A stretch of DNA of 64,000 bases. Source: Flavobacterium limnophilum (GTDB lineage: Bacteria; Bacteroidota; Bacteroidia; Flavobacteriales; Flavobacteriaceae). The notes beneath the pieces are model-generated. The model made no database searches, was not told where the DNA came from, and was given only the letters and a program-made list of their open reading frames with translations. Location: NCBI RefSeq assembly GCF_027111315.2, contig NZ_CP114289.2, positions 1,922,001 through 1,986,000 of the forward strand, written 5' to 3'. The stretch's first letter is position 1, and every line of letters starts with the position of its first letter. A program made the position numbers and the translations under genes. Shown here piece after piece: positions 19,397-29,500 of the stretch.

Positions 19397-20812
19397 ATGG
19401 AAAGAAGGAAATTCTTAAGAAACGGATCACTTTTTACAATAGGAGCCTCATTATTAAATCCTTTTGAAGGCTCAGCCAAAAACCTGGATTTAGATTCCAT
19501 ACAAAAAAACACCAAAGCCCAAAATATCATTGTCGTGGTAAGTGACGGAATGAGTATTGGCACCCTCAACATGACCGACATCTATTTGAGTCGAAAAACA
19601 GGAAAAGGCAGCAATTGGCTTCAACTATACAAAGACAATCGCGTTTCCCGTGCCTTGATGGACATGGCTTCGGCATCATCAATTGTTACGGATTCGGCTG
19701 CTGCGAGTTCATCTTGGGGAAGTGGTTTCCGTGTAAAAAACGGTTCCTTGAATGTAGGCGTGAATGGCGAAGAATATTTACCAATTTGGCAAAAATTCAA
19801 AAAAGCTGGAAAAATGGCCGGTTGTGTAACTACCGTACCCATAACACATGCAACTCCTGCCGGCTTTTGCATCGCATCCAAAAGTAGAAATAGTCAAGAA
19901 TCTATTGCCGAAATGTATCTTGATTTGAAATTTGACATTATGATGGGCGGAGGAAATAATTATTTTTCGGCAGAAAGTCGCAAAGACAAACGCAATATGT
20001 ATCAAGAGTTTTCAAGCAAGGGATTTAATGTCGTAAAGACAAGAAGCGAAATGCTTGCTGCCGACAACAGCAAACCCATTTTAGGCGTTTTTCATGATGA
20101 CGGTCTTCCCTATTCCAAAGACCGAGAAAACAGCAAAGAACTTACAGAAAAAATTCCGACTTTGGCAGAAATGACACAACGTGCTATCGATAAAATGAAA
20201 AATCATCCAAAAGGTTTTGTGTTGCAAATTGAAGCCGGTAAAGTAGATTGGGCTGCCCACGGAAATGACATTTCAGGTTTAATTTACGACCAAGTTGCAC
20301 ATGACGAAGCTGTAAAAGTAGCCATTGACTTTGCTGAAAAAGACAAAAACACTTTGGTCATTATTACCACAGACCACGGAAATGCCAATCCAGGTATTAT
20401 TTACGGAAAAGATGCCAATGACAATTTTGATTCCATCCAAAAATACAAACAAACCAACGATTGGATTCTAAACGGTATGGGAAAAGAAACTTCTGTCGCC
20501 CAAGCAATAGAACGTATAGAATATGCCACAAATTATGCACTGAAAGAAGAAGAAGCCAAAGAAATTTTAAGCTTTTATTCGGATATAAAAATGGAAGATG
20601 GACTTTACAACCCCAAACATTTACCTTTCAAAAAGTTATCCGAAATTCAAAAAAAGCACAATTCAGTGGGCTGGATCAGTATGGATCACTCTGCCGATTA
20701 TACAGAGTTGGCACTGTTTGGTCCAGGAAGTCATTTGCTGAAACCATTCATCAAAAATACCGATTTACACTATCTAATGTTGCAAGCTGCCGAGGTGGAA
20801 AACAAGTTTTAG
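19397..20812 (+). CDS. Alkaline phosphatase, Tat-exported
   Basis: This 471-residue member of the PhoA-type alkaline phosphatase family begins with a twin-arginine signal (RRKFLRNG at residues 3-10, then a hydrophobic stretch), so it is exported folded. Metal ligand Asp50 lies in IIVVVSDGMS and the phosphorylated nucleophile is Ser100 in VTDSAAAS. Further metal ligands are in IEAGKVDWAAHGND and ITTDHGNA, and a late histidine is in SMDHSADY. It hydrolyses phosphate monoesters at the cell surface or in the periplasm. It is monocistronic, with a hairpin shared with the convergent gene downstream. Confidence 0.92.
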   Translation: MERRKFLRNGSLFTIGASLLNPFEGSAKNLDLDSIQKNTKAQNIIVVVSDGMSIGTLNMTDIYLSRKTGKGSNWLQLYKDNRVSRALMDMASASSIVTDSAAASSSWGSGFRVKNGSLNVGVNGEEYLPIWQKFKKAGKMAGCVTTVPITHATPAGFCIASKSRNSQESIAEMYLDLKFDIMMGGGNNYFSAESRKDKRNMYQEFSSKGFNVVKTRSEMLAADNSKPILGVFHDDGLPYSKDRENSKELTEKIPTLAEMTQRAIDKMKNHPKGFVLQIEAGKVDWAAHGNDISGLIYDQVAHDEAVKVAIDFAEKDKNTLVIITTDHGNANPGIIYGKDANDNFDSIQKYKQTNDWILNGMGKETSVAQAIERIEYATNYALKEEEAKEILSFYSDIKMEDGLYNPKHLPFKKLSEIQKKHNSVGWISMDHSADYTELALFGPGSHLLKPFIKNTDLHYLMLQAAEVENKF

Positions 20813-20835
20813 TGCTAAAATTTGTCGGAATAAAC

Positions 20836-20864
20836 AAAAAAAGTCGCTTTATTGCGGCTTTTTT
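20836..20864. terminator. Bidirectional terminator between alkaline phosphatase gene and convergent small gene
   Basis: The hairpin AAAAAGTCGC / GCGGCTTTTT has one G-U type pair and a short loop and is flanked by A and T runs. It lies between converging stop codons. Confidence 0.7.
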
Positions 20865-20871
20865 GTTGTGT

Positions 20872-21288
20872 TCATGAATTAAAATTGGAAATATTATAGA
20901 CAATTATCCGGTTGTCATAATTGATGTAAAGCTGTTTCCGATTGTCTTGCTTTTTTCGGGTAATAATCGAAAGTGTGCAATCGTCTCCATTATTGTCCTT
21001 GCAGGCAAAAGTATAAACGCTGTCGGTTTCGTTTTCTTCCAAAGGAATATATTCGACGATTTCGAACAATTGAATTACCTCGGAATAAACAACGATTCGG
21101 CTTTTATCCGTATCCAAGGCCACCAAAATATTGACCAAATCCAAGTCCGACCATTTTCCCCATTTGCCCTTTCCGTCTTTTTCCATAACGCTAAAACCGG
21201 AAGTCTTGAATTTATAGGTTTGTCCATAAGATTGGTTCAATCCCAATACAAGAAAAGCCAGAACAATGAGTATTTTTATTTTCGCCAT
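20872..21288 (-). CDS. Hypothetical secreted protein
   Basis: This 138-residue protein has a signal peptide (hydrophobic residues 4-17, ending near SYGQ). The mature part is beta-rich, for example GKWGKWSDLDLVNILVAL and KSRIVVYSEVIQLFEIVEY, and contains two cysteines in FACKDNNGDDC that could form a disulfide. Small Flavobacteria-specific proteins of this type are common, but I know no function for it. It lies 44 bp upstream (by coordinate) of the nitronate monooxygenase gene and on the same strand, hence downstream of it in transcription; it may be cotranscribed. Confidence 0.7.
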   Translation of the reverse strand: MAKIKILIVLAFLVLGLNQSYGQTYKFKTSGFSVMEKDGKGKWGKWSDLDLVNILVALDTDKSRIVVYSEVIQLFEIVEYIPLEENETDSVYTFACKDNNGDDCTLSIITRKKQDNRKQLYINYDNRIIVYNISNFNS

Positions 21289-21332
21289 TAGGTTTAAAAT
21301 TTGTAGGTCTCCAAAAGTAATAAAATTAGATA

Positions 21333-22277
21333 TTAGAAATCGAATTTCTCCACTTCTTTTCTGGCCAAATTAAAATCGGTAATCATTTCCGAAATAATGT
21401 CCGCAACCGGTTTTATATCGTGAATCAACCCTGCGATTTGACCAATTTCGAGTTCGCCTTCGTCCAAATCGCCTTCAAACATCCCGTGCTTGGCTCTTGC
21501 CCTTCCCAAAAGTGCGGCCAATTCTTCTTTCGTTGGACATTTGGCATACAATTCTTGAATGTCTTGGTAAAATTTATTCTTGATTAATCGAACGGGAGCC
21601 AACTCTTTCAGGGTAACTTGCGTCTCCCCTTCTTGGGTTTCAATAATTTTGTTCTTGAAATTTTCGTGTGCAGATGATTCCACCGAAGCGGCAAATCGAC
21701 TTCCCACTTGCACACCATCGGCACCAAGAACCATCGCGGCGAGCATTCCTTGGCCAGTTGCAATTCCTCCAGCTGCAATTAATGGAATCTTGATTTTTTC
21801 TTTCACCATCGGAATCAAGGTAAAAGTGGTTGTTTCTTCTCTTCCGTTGTGTCCTCCGGCTTCAAATCCTTCGGCTACAACGGCATCGACTCCGGCATCT
21901 TGTGCTTTCAAGGCAAATGTGGAACTACTTACCACGTGAACTACCGTAATTCCTTTTCCCTTCAAAAAAGAAGTCCAAGTTTTTGGATTTCCTGCCGATG
22001 TAAAAACAATTTTTACGCCTTCTTCGACAATAATTTTGATAATTTCGTCGATGTTGGGATACAACATCGGGACGTTTACCCCAAAAGGCTTGTCGGTTGC
22101 TTTTTTGCATTTCTGGATGTGTTCCCGCAAAACTTCGGGATACATTGAACCCGCACCAATCAAACCCAAACCTCCAGCGTTACTGACTGCACTAGCCAAT
22201 TTGTAACCCGAATTCCAAATCATTCCGCCTTGAATAATTGGATATTTTATATTGAAAAGCTGAGTGATTTTGTTCAT
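21333..22277 (-). CDS. Nitronate monooxygenase / 2-nitropropane dioxygenase-like flavoprotein
   Basis: This 314-residue TIM-barrel flavoenzyme begins with KYPIIQGGMIWNSGYKLASA, the family N-terminus. Phosphate-binding loops for FMN are visible as AEGFEAGGHNG, IAAGGIATGQG and LGADGVQVGSRF. The family covers nitronate monooxygenases and FabK-type enoyl-ACP reductases; the AGGHNG loop is shared by both, and no sequence feature lets me choose. Cytoplasmic; no signal peptide. Confidence 0.85.
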   Translation of the reverse strand: MNKITQLFNIKYPIIQGGMIWNSGYKLASAVSNAGGLGLIGAGSMYPEVLREHIQKCKKATDKPFGVNVPMLYPNIDEIIKIIVEEGVKIVFTSAGNPKTWTSFLKGKGITVVHVVSSSTFALKAQDAGVDAVVAEGFEAGGHNGREETTTFTLIPMVKEKIKIPLIAAGGIATGQGMLAAMVLGADGVQVGSRFAASVESSAHENFKNKIIETQEGETQVTLKELAPVRLIKNKFYQDIQELYAKCPTKEELAALLGRARAKHGMFEGDLDEGELEIGQIAGLIHDIKPVADIISEMITDFNLARKEVEKFDF

Positions 22278-22291
22278 TGAAACTTGGAATA

Positions 22292-23911
22292 TTACTCTTT
22301 TACAATTTTTCCACTCTTGGCAAAACCATTCGATAGTATGTTATATAAATAAGTCCCTTTGCTCAAGGATTTTATCGAAATAACGGAAGATGTAGTTGTT
22401 ATTTTTTCTTCCAAGACTTTTTGTCCCAAAATAGTATAAAAGACAATATTTCCAGAGTTAAATCCTTCATTTAAAGTAACAGAAATGGAATCAGTGGCCG
22501 GATTTGGATACACCGTAAAATCATTATTAGAAAAAGAAGCAACTGACAATCCATTGGCAACAGCCAAGCTAAAGTCGGGAATTCCATAGCCATACTGAAC
22601 GGTTGGCGCTGCATATCTATCCGCCGATTGCATGATTAGTTGCTTGATTTGTTGATTCGTTTTTGTGGGTAAAGCTTGCCATAAACAAGCTACCATTCCC
22701 GCAACAATCGGACCTGAATAGGAAGTTCCGCTATCTTTGTTGATAATATTTCCCGAAGCATCGGAAACATAAGGATTTTGCCCTTGAGCAGTCACATCGG
22801 GTTTAACCCTTCCATCAGAAGTTGGTCCATACGAGCTAAAACTGGCATAGGTTTCATCCGCTTTTACGGCTCCGATTGCCAATGCATTTACGGCGTCTGC
22901 GGGTGCAGAAACATAATGCCAAGGATCATTTCCTTCATTTCCTGCCGACACCACGCAAACCATTCCGCGACTGAAAGCGATATCGACTCCTTTTGAAATA
23001 AAAGCAGTTGTCCCATTCAAATCACTGTAAGTCAGATCATAATTCGGATTATCAAACGTGGTATAACCCAAGGAAGTGGTAATAATATCGACCCCCAACC
23101 TGTCTGCTTCTTCGGCTGCTTCGACCCAATTCGATTCTTCAACCGGATTTTCGGAAGTATCGTCTTCCGTGATGAATAAATAATAGGAAGCATCTGGAGC
23201 AGTTCCAATGAGGGCATTATCAACATATCCTCCCATCAAAGAAAGTACTGAAGTCCCGTGTGAAGCTCCTGTATAATAGTTGGCATTTCTATTTACATAG
23301 TCATATCCACCAAGAATTTGATTATTGTTTCTTAATCTGGCAAAAGGAGAAGTGGTATTAACCCCAGGAAAACCAGCATCTAATACGGCAATTATTTTTC
23401 CAGAACCCGTATAATTGGATTGGTGCAATAAATGCCCGTTGAGCATTTGAATTTGATTGGCAGAATTGCCGTAATTAAACGTAGTTGCGCTTAACACGGT
23501 TTTGTTTAACGCCTTAGTTTTACCCAGTTTTGTTGCACTGATTTTACTGGCACTGATAGAACGATTGGCAAAATCAACTTTTTCCACAAAATACAATGAG
23601 GTTAGTGCAGTAATATCTACTTGAGAACCGCGAACGTGAACACAATTCATCCATTTGGATTTGGCTTTAACGGTAATTCCGGTTGCAGCAATAATTTGGT
23701 CGACATAAGGTTGATAAACAGGAACGTCTTTACCGTCCAAAGCGATTCCTTGATTCGTTCTTCTGTCCAAAGCTCTTTGCGAAAGCATTGTCAATGGATT
23801 GTCAAAATAGGCTTGCGAACCGGGTTTGTCTTTAAAATACACCCAAGCATCTTCTTGTGAAAATCCGACAAAGCTGGAAACCAAGAACAGAAAAATAATT
23901 ATTTTTTTCAT
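22292..23911 (-). CDS. Subtilisin-like serine protease (S8) with T9SS sorting domain
   Basis: This 539-residue secreted protease has a signal peptide (residues 1-19), a propeptide-like region, then the catalytic triad Asp178 (IAVLDAGFPG), His218 (GASHGTSV) and Ser397 (SGTSYSGP). The oxyanion asparagine lies in SAGNEG. The last ~80 residues, starting at FTVYPNPATDSISV, are a type A type IX secretion C-terminal sorting domain ending in GTYLYNILSNGFAKSGKIVK. The protein is therefore expected to be sent across the outer membrane and released or anchored there. It starts about 1.2 kb downstream of mnmA in the same orientation. Confidence 0.93.
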   Translation of the reverse strand: MKKIIIFLFLVSSFVGFSQEDAWVYFKDKPGSQAYFDNPLTMLSQRALDRRTNQGIALDGKDVPVYQPYVDQIIAATGITVKAKSKWMNCVHVRGSQVDITALTSLYFVEKVDFANRSISASKISATKLGKTKALNKTVLSATTFNYGNSANQIQMLNGHLLHQSNYTGSGKIIAVLDAGFPGVNTTSPFARLRNNNQILGGYDYVNRNANYYTGASHGTSVLSLMGGYVDNALIGTAPDASYYLFITEDDTSENPVEESNWVEAAEEADRLGVDIITTSLGYTTFDNPNYDLTYSDLNGTTAFISKGVDIAFSRGMVCVVSAGNEGNDPWHYVSAPADAVNALAIGAVKADETYASFSSYGPTSDGRVKPDVTAQGQNPYVSDASGNIINKDSGTSYSGPIVAGMVACLWQALPTKTNQQIKQLIMQSADRYAAPTVQYGYGIPDFSLAVANGLSVASFSNNDFTVYPNPATDSISVTLNEGFNSGNIVFYTILGQKVLEEKITTTSSVISIKSLSKGTYLYNILSNGFAKSGKIVKE

Positions 23912-23938
23912 GATATATTGGGAAATATAAAGACTAAT

Positions 23939-25126
23939 TTAAGCAATAACTCCAGAACCCACTAATTCATCGTCCAAATACCAAGCCACGAATTGTCCTT
24001 CGGTGATGGCGGATTGTGGCTCTTCGAAAGCCACGTACATTCCGTTTTCGAATTGGTGCAAAGTCGCTTTTTGCAAGGGTTGACGGTAGCGAATTCGTGC
24101 CATTACTTCCATCGTTTCGCCATTGGCCAAAGCCAAATCAGTGCGAATCCAATGCACTTCGGACTTTTCGATGAACAACGCTTTTCGGAACAAGCCCGGA
24201 TGCTGACTGGTCAATCCTGTGTAAATAGAATTGGTTTTCACATTGGTGGAAATGATAAACAAAGGATCGGTTGTTCCTCCAACGTTGAGGCCTTTTCGTT
24301 GTCCTGTCGTGAAATAATGTGCGCCTTGATGTTTGCCCACGACTTTTCCCATTTCTGGAGTGTACTCTATTTTTTGGGCATCGAAAATCAAGGCTTCTTC
24401 AACAGAAAGACTTTCTGGTTTTTCTATAGTATAAACAGGATTGCTTTTATCGATTTGATAAATCACTCCGTCTTTAGGTTGTAATTTTTGTTGCAAAAAC
24501 TCGGGCAATCTTACTTTTCCAATGAAACACAATCCTTGCGAATCTTTCTTTTCGGCGGTAACCAAATCCAATTCCAGAGCGATTTCTCGGACTTGAGGTT
24601 TTGTTAATTCCCCTATTGGAAACAAGGATTTTGCCAATTGTTCTTGCGATAATTGACACAGAAAATACGATTGGTCTTTGTTTGTATCGGCTCCAGCCAA
24701 AAGTTGGTATACTTTTTCGCCGTTGATTTCTGTTTCTCCTTTTCGGCAATAATGACCCGTTGCCACATAATCGGCACCGAGGCTTAAAGCGATTTTCATG
24801 AAAACATCGAATTTTATTTCGCGGTTACAAAGCACGTCTGGGTTTGGAGTTCGCCCTTTTTCGTATTCGTTGAACATATAGTCCACGATTTTTTCTTTGT
24901 ATTCTTCGCTTAAATCTACGGTTTGGAAAGGAATCCCCAATTTCTCGGCAACCAACAAAGCATCGTTACTGTCTTCGAGCCAGGGACATTCGTTAGAAAT
25001 CGTAACGGAATCGTCGTGCCAATTTTTCATAAAAAGACCTATGACTTCATAGCCTTGTTGCTGCAATAAATAAGCTGCAACACTCGAATCTACACCACCT
25101 GAAAGCCCAACAACTACACGTTTCAT
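23939..25126 (-). CDS. mnmA: tRNA 2-thiouridine(34) synthase MnmA
   Basis: This 395-residue enzyme adds sulfur to U34 of Glu, Lys and Gln tRNAs. The PP-loop is GLSGGVDSS at residues 8-15. Catalytic cysteines are Cys100 (in [11 protein letters not shown]) and Cys200 (in SQGLCFIGK). The tRNA-binding and C-terminal beta-barrel domains are complete ([19 protein letters not shown]). The length is normal. A TAACTTTG box lies 29 bp upstream. Confidence 0.96.
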   Translation of the reverse strand: MKRVVVGLSGGVDSSVAAYLLQQQGYEVIGLFMKNWHDDSVTISNECPWLEDSNDALLVAEKLGIPFQTVDLSEEYKEKIVDYMFNEYEKGRTPNPDVLCNREIKFDVFMKIALSLGADYVATGHYCRKGETEINGEKVYQLLAGADTNKDQSYFLCQLSQEQLAKSLFPIGELTKPQVREIALELDLVTAEKKDSQGLCFIGKVRLPEFLQQKLQPKDGVIYQIDKSNPVYTIEKPESLSVEEALIFDAQKIEYTPEMGKVVGKHQGAHYFTTGQRKGLNVGGTTDPLFIISTNVKTNSIYTGLTSQHPGLFRKALFIEKSEVHWIRTDLALANGETMEVMARIRYRQPLQKATLHQFENGMYVAFEEPQSAITEGQFVAWYLDDELVGSGVIA

Positions 25127-25155
25127 TTTGAAATAATTATAATTTTACAAGGTTG

Positions 25156-25163
25156 CAAAGTTA
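25156..25163 (-). promoter_or_regulatory. Putative -7 element of mnmA promoter
   Basis: On the minus strand the sequence reads TAACTTTG, the same box as in front of uvrB, 29 bp before the mnmA start. Confidence 0.45.
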
Positions 25164-25289
25164 CAAAGATTTACCACAGGTTTAATGTATAATCGATGAT
25201 TAACCTTTTGTTGTGAAATTTTACCGCAAAGACGCAAAGTTTTATTTAATAGTTTTAAAAATTGAAGTTCGCAAAGCTAAATAGTCACA

Positions 25290-26006
25290 CTATTTCGTTT
25301 TTGCCTTTGAAGTGGCTTGCTGAAAACTCATATTCTCTTCCTTTACCAATTTTCCTTTATTAAAAAATTGCCAAACACCCATTTTTTTCCCATTGACAAA
25401 TTTTCCTTTGGAAACAATATTTCCGTCGTCTGGATCCCTGAAAATGGCCAATCCATCGTATTCATTGTTCTTGTAATTGGATTCTTCTATTATTATTCCC
25501 GACTCGGTATAACGCTTGTAAACTCCATTTTTCAGGTTGTTTTTATATACTATTTCTTCGGCAATTTTTCCGTTTGGATAAAAAACGGTGCGCAAGCCTT
25601 CGAGTTTTCCTTTGGTGTAATTTTCGGTTGCCATAATCACTTTTGATGCTTTATGGTAATACGTCCATAGCCCTTCGGACAACTTGTTGACCACCTTGCC
25701 TTCGCTCACTTTATTTTTGAGTTGGTCATAAACAATTGTGTAGGCCGAATTGTCTTTGGGGTTGAATTCCCTGGTGGCAATGACTCTTTTTGTTTTGGTG
25801 TTGTCAAAGAAAGTAAAAGTTCCCACTTCTTTTCCGTGTTCGAAAGTGCCTTCGTATTTTGGGTTTTTGGTATTGGTGTAAACCCCTTTCCAAAGTCCGT
25901 GTTTCTTGCCTTTTTCGTCTAATTTATTGAAATCGGTTTGCGACAGCAGGGTTTGGCAAAAAAAGAGAAACAACATTATTTTTAAAAAACTAAACTTCAT
26001 TTTCAT
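25290..26006 (-). CDS. MORN-repeat (YwqK-like) secreted protein
   Basis: This 238-residue protein has a signal peptide (about residues 1-22, ending LLSQ). The mature part is built of MORN-type repeats with the pattern YxxGKxxGxxxxYxxG, for example ENYTKGKLEGLRTVFYPNGK, NLKNGVYKRYTESG and KFVNGKKMGVWQFFNKGK. Database annotation often calls these YwqK-family 'antitoxins', but no toxin gene lies beside it and secretion argues against that role. The repeats form an extended beta-sheet surface of unknown use. Confidence 0.8.
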   Translation of the reverse strand: MKMKFSFLKIMLFLFFCQTLLSQTDFNKLDEKGKKHGLWKGVYTNTKNPKYEGTFEHGKEVGTFTFFDNTKTKRVIATREFNPKDNSAYTIVYDQLKNKVSEGKVVNKLSEGLWTYYHKASKVIMATENYTKGKLEGLRTVFYPNGKIAEEIVYKNNLKNGVYKRYTESGIIIEESNYKNNEYDGLAIFRDPDDGNIVSKGKFVNGKKMGVWQFFNKGKLVKEENMSFQQATSKAKTK

Positions 26007-26425
26007 TCTGATATTTATAGGGAATCATTAAAAATTTGAGCATTCTAGTCCGACAAAAGTACATTTTATAACAACATCTTGTTTCGTTAGACTTTAGATT
26101 TAAGAAAGCTTTATCACCTCTTTTACTATCCTACGGAAATATCAAAAATTGATATTAAAATACATCGCTTTTAGATTAGCTTTTTTTTATTAACCCGTTG
26201 GGGACTAATTGCGCCTATTTACACCCAACAGGATAAAGATTATTGAATACATCCTAGTTTAACTATACAACTATAGTTTTTAATCCTAAACTTAGCATAC
26301 AACTGTTTTTTTTCATAGTGGTATTTTTTATTATAATTTTTACATCTTTTCTTCAAGTTCCCTGATTGCAGATGCTCTTTGTTATGGAAAAATGAATTAA
26401 TTTCATTTAATTAGGTTCTTTTTTG

Positions 26426-26484
26426 GGGTACCACAACCTAGGCTTATCTATGGCTTTGAGTAGGCTTTGAGTAGGCTTTGTCCC
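26426..26484 (-). repeat. 11-bp repeat array with 18-bp conserved flank (copy 2, inverted)
   Basis: Three to four 11-bp units occur at 26441-26484, two of them identical (GGCTTTGAGTA at 26452-26462 and 26463-26473). They are preceded by GGGTACCACAACCTAGGC at 26426-26443, the exact reverse complement of 1481-1498. On the minus strand the order (C/T-rich 11-mers, then CCTAGG...GGTACC flank) is the same as in copy 1. Confidence 0.75.
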
Positions 26485-26514
26485 GTTCCTTGAAATTGGC
26501 TGTAATTAATAAAT

Positions 26515-26545
26515 AAAGCCACCCCAATTTGATTGGGATGGCTTT
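26515..26545 (-). terminator. Terminator of the MBG-repeat surface protein gene
   Basis: AAAGCCACCCCAA / TTGGGATGGCTTT is a 13-bp stem with one wobble pair and a 5-nt loop, 22 bp after the stop codon. Confidence 0.75.
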
Positions 26546-26567
26546 GATTTTAGTTTGTATTTATCAA

Positions 26568-29500
26568 TTACTGTTTTATCAATCGGACTGTTTTTTGGTT
26601 TGCACCTTGATTAACTATGGCAAAATAAGCACCTCTTGGCAATTCTTCACCAAAAACGATTGGTTGACCGTAGGTGCTTTCGATGTGTTTCACGGATCTA
26701 CCCAAAACATCGTACAAGACTACTTCCATTTTTTCTTTGCTGCCGCCTTCCACAACCAAGGTGAATTTGTATTTGGCTGGATTTGGATAGGCAATTACGT
26801 TGAAAGGGACTGGTCCTGTATCAATTGTTGTTTCATTTTCTTCTTTAACAACAGCTTGGGTCGTTTTGGCATTGTTTTTCTTCACCTGATGAATAACAAT
26901 AGAACCTCCTGCCAATTCAGTTGCATCATCTGCATTATCTGATGCCCCAATCTTATTGTCATAAACAACAGCGTTTCCATTATTCTTATCCCAAACCTTT
27001 ATCCTGAATTTATCAGTACCACTGCCACCTGTTACATTTCCGTCAATAGCCGTTACCAGGAATCCGTAGTTACCCGTTCCATTTACAGTACCTACACCTC
27101 GATATGTTGCTTTTGCTCCAGAGATAACCAATGTACCTGCATCAAGAAGATTACTTTTGAAATTAAAATCACCTGCTTTAAACTGGAACTCGGTATTTCC
27201 TTCTACAGCATTGGATCCTTTTTTATACTTCGCTACAAAACCAAAGTTGGCTTTACCTGTTAATGACGCATTTGCCACATATGCATTTACTGGCGAGTTT
27301 ATCCATCCTCCTCCAGTTACAAATCCACCATTTGGATCGTAAACAGGCAAGTAAACAATTGATTCATCACAACCAGATCCTGCAACTGCTTTAACCTGAT
27401 AAACATCCGTTACTAGACCACTTACCAGAAGTGTTGCCACTCCTGATGAATTTGTTGTATTAGAACCTATTAGTGAGTTATCCACATAAAATGAAACCAA
27501 TACTCCGGCAACATTTGGTGTAACTGTAGCAGATAATGTTGTGCTTGCTGTTCCTGTATTTCCAATAGGAACCGGTGTACTGCTAGCACTTGCATCGATA
27601 GAAACATCATAAACAGTAAATGTACCAGCTACAAAACTAAAACTGTAATTATTATCCAAACCTCCTGATAGCGTAATCGATCCCGGATAACTTCCAACTA
27701 CTGTTGTATTGTTAACTGTTGCAGCAAATGTAGGAGGTGTGTTGATTTCTTCAACTCCATTCACCCATCCGCTGTATTGGCAGGTCAACGGTGGATTAGT
27801 CTGACCGCAATATTTAGTTTTATTATCAGCTGTTACTATTAAGATTGCTTTGCCTATGGTCAATAATGCATCGGTGGATGTCATTTCATAGTTTGGATTC
27901 GAGCCTAATGCCACTGCTATTGGATAAGAACCAATGCCCGAGAACTGAACCGCCGTTGTAGACAAACTGTAATTGATTGCATCACCACCAACTATTGCGC
28001 CTGTTACCACTGCCGACAAGGCTGGATTTGCATCACCGTAGGTTTTTGACTTGCCATCGGCTACTACTGACGCCGCCGCTTTGCCTACTGATAACGAGGC
28101 ATCGGTGGATGTCATTTCATAGTTTGGATTCGAGCCTAATGCCACTGCTATTGGATAAGAACCAATGCCCGAGAACTGAACCGCCGTTGTAGACAAACTG
28201 TAATTGATCGCATCGCCACCAACTATTGCGCCTGTTACCACTGCCGACAAGGCTGGATTTGCATCACCGTAGGTTTTTGACTTGCCATCGGCTACTACTG
28301 ACGCCGCCGCTTTGTTTATTGATAACGAGGCATCGGTGGATGTCATTTCATAGTTTGGATTCGAGCCTAATGCCACTGCTATTGGATAAGAACCAATGCC
28401 CGAGAACTGAACCGCCGTTGTAGACAAACTGTAATTGATTGCATCACCACCAACTATTGCGCCTGTTACCACTGCCGACAAGGCTGGATTTGCATCACCG
28501 TAGGTTTTTGACTTGCCATCGGCTACTACTGACGCCGCCGCTTTGCCTACTGATAACGAGGCATCGGTGGATGTCATTTCATAGTTTGGATTCGAGCCTA
28601 ATGCCACTGCTATTGGATAAGAACCAATGCCCGAGAACTGAACCGCCGTTGTAGACAAACTGTAATTGATCGCATCGCCACCAACTATTGCGCCTGTTAC
28701 CACTGCCGACAAGGCTGGATTTGCATCACCGTAGGTTTTTGACTTGCCATCGGCTACTACTGACGCCGCCGCTTTGTTTATTGATAACGAGGCATCGGTG
28801 GATGTCATTTCATAGTTTGGATTCGAGCCTAATGCCACTGCTATTGGATAAGAACCAATGCCCGAGAACTGAACCGCCGTTGTAGACAAACTGTAATTGA
28901 TCGCATCGCCACCAACTATTGCGCCTGTTACCACTGCCGACAAGGCTGGATTTGCATCACCGTAGGTTTTTGACTTGCCATCGGCTACTACTGACGCCGC
29001 CGCTTTGCCTACTGATAACGAGGCATCGGTGGATGTCATTTCATAGTTTGGATTCGAGCCTAATGCCACTGCTATTGGATAAGAACCAATGCCCGAGAAC
29101 TGAACCGCCGTTGTAGACAAACTGTAATTGATTGCATCGCCACCAACTATTGCGCCTGTTACCACTGCCGACAAGGCTGGATTTGCATCACCGTAGGTTT
29201 TTGACTTGCCATCGGCTACTACTGATGCCGCCGCTTTGCCTACTGATAACGAGGCATCGGTGGATGTCATTTCATAGTTTGGATTCGAGCCTAATGCCAC
29301 TGCTATTGGATAAGAACCAATGCCCGAGAACTGAACCGCCGTTGTAGACAAACTGTAATTGATCGCATCGCCACCAACTATTGCGCCTGTTACCACTGCC
29401 GACAAGGCTGGATTTGCATCACCGTAGATTTTTGACTTGCCATCGGCTACTACTGACGCCGCCGCTTTGCCTACTGATAACGAGGCATCGGTGGATGTTA

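Larger units (their letters stand above)
26007..26567. other. 561-bp gene-free stretch with repeat array and terminator
   Basis: I see no coding region. It holds the terminator of the long MBG-repeat gene (26515-26545), an 11-bp repeat array with its 18-bp flank (26426-26484), and about 400 bp of AT-rich sequence upstream of the MORN-repeat gene in which no clear promoter box stood out. Confidence 0.5.

Noticed and set aside
25290..26006. Toxin-antitoxin module around the YwqK-like protein
   Set aside because: The protein is secreted and no toxin-like gene is adjacent; the 'antitoxin' name is a database label for MORN-repeat proteins.
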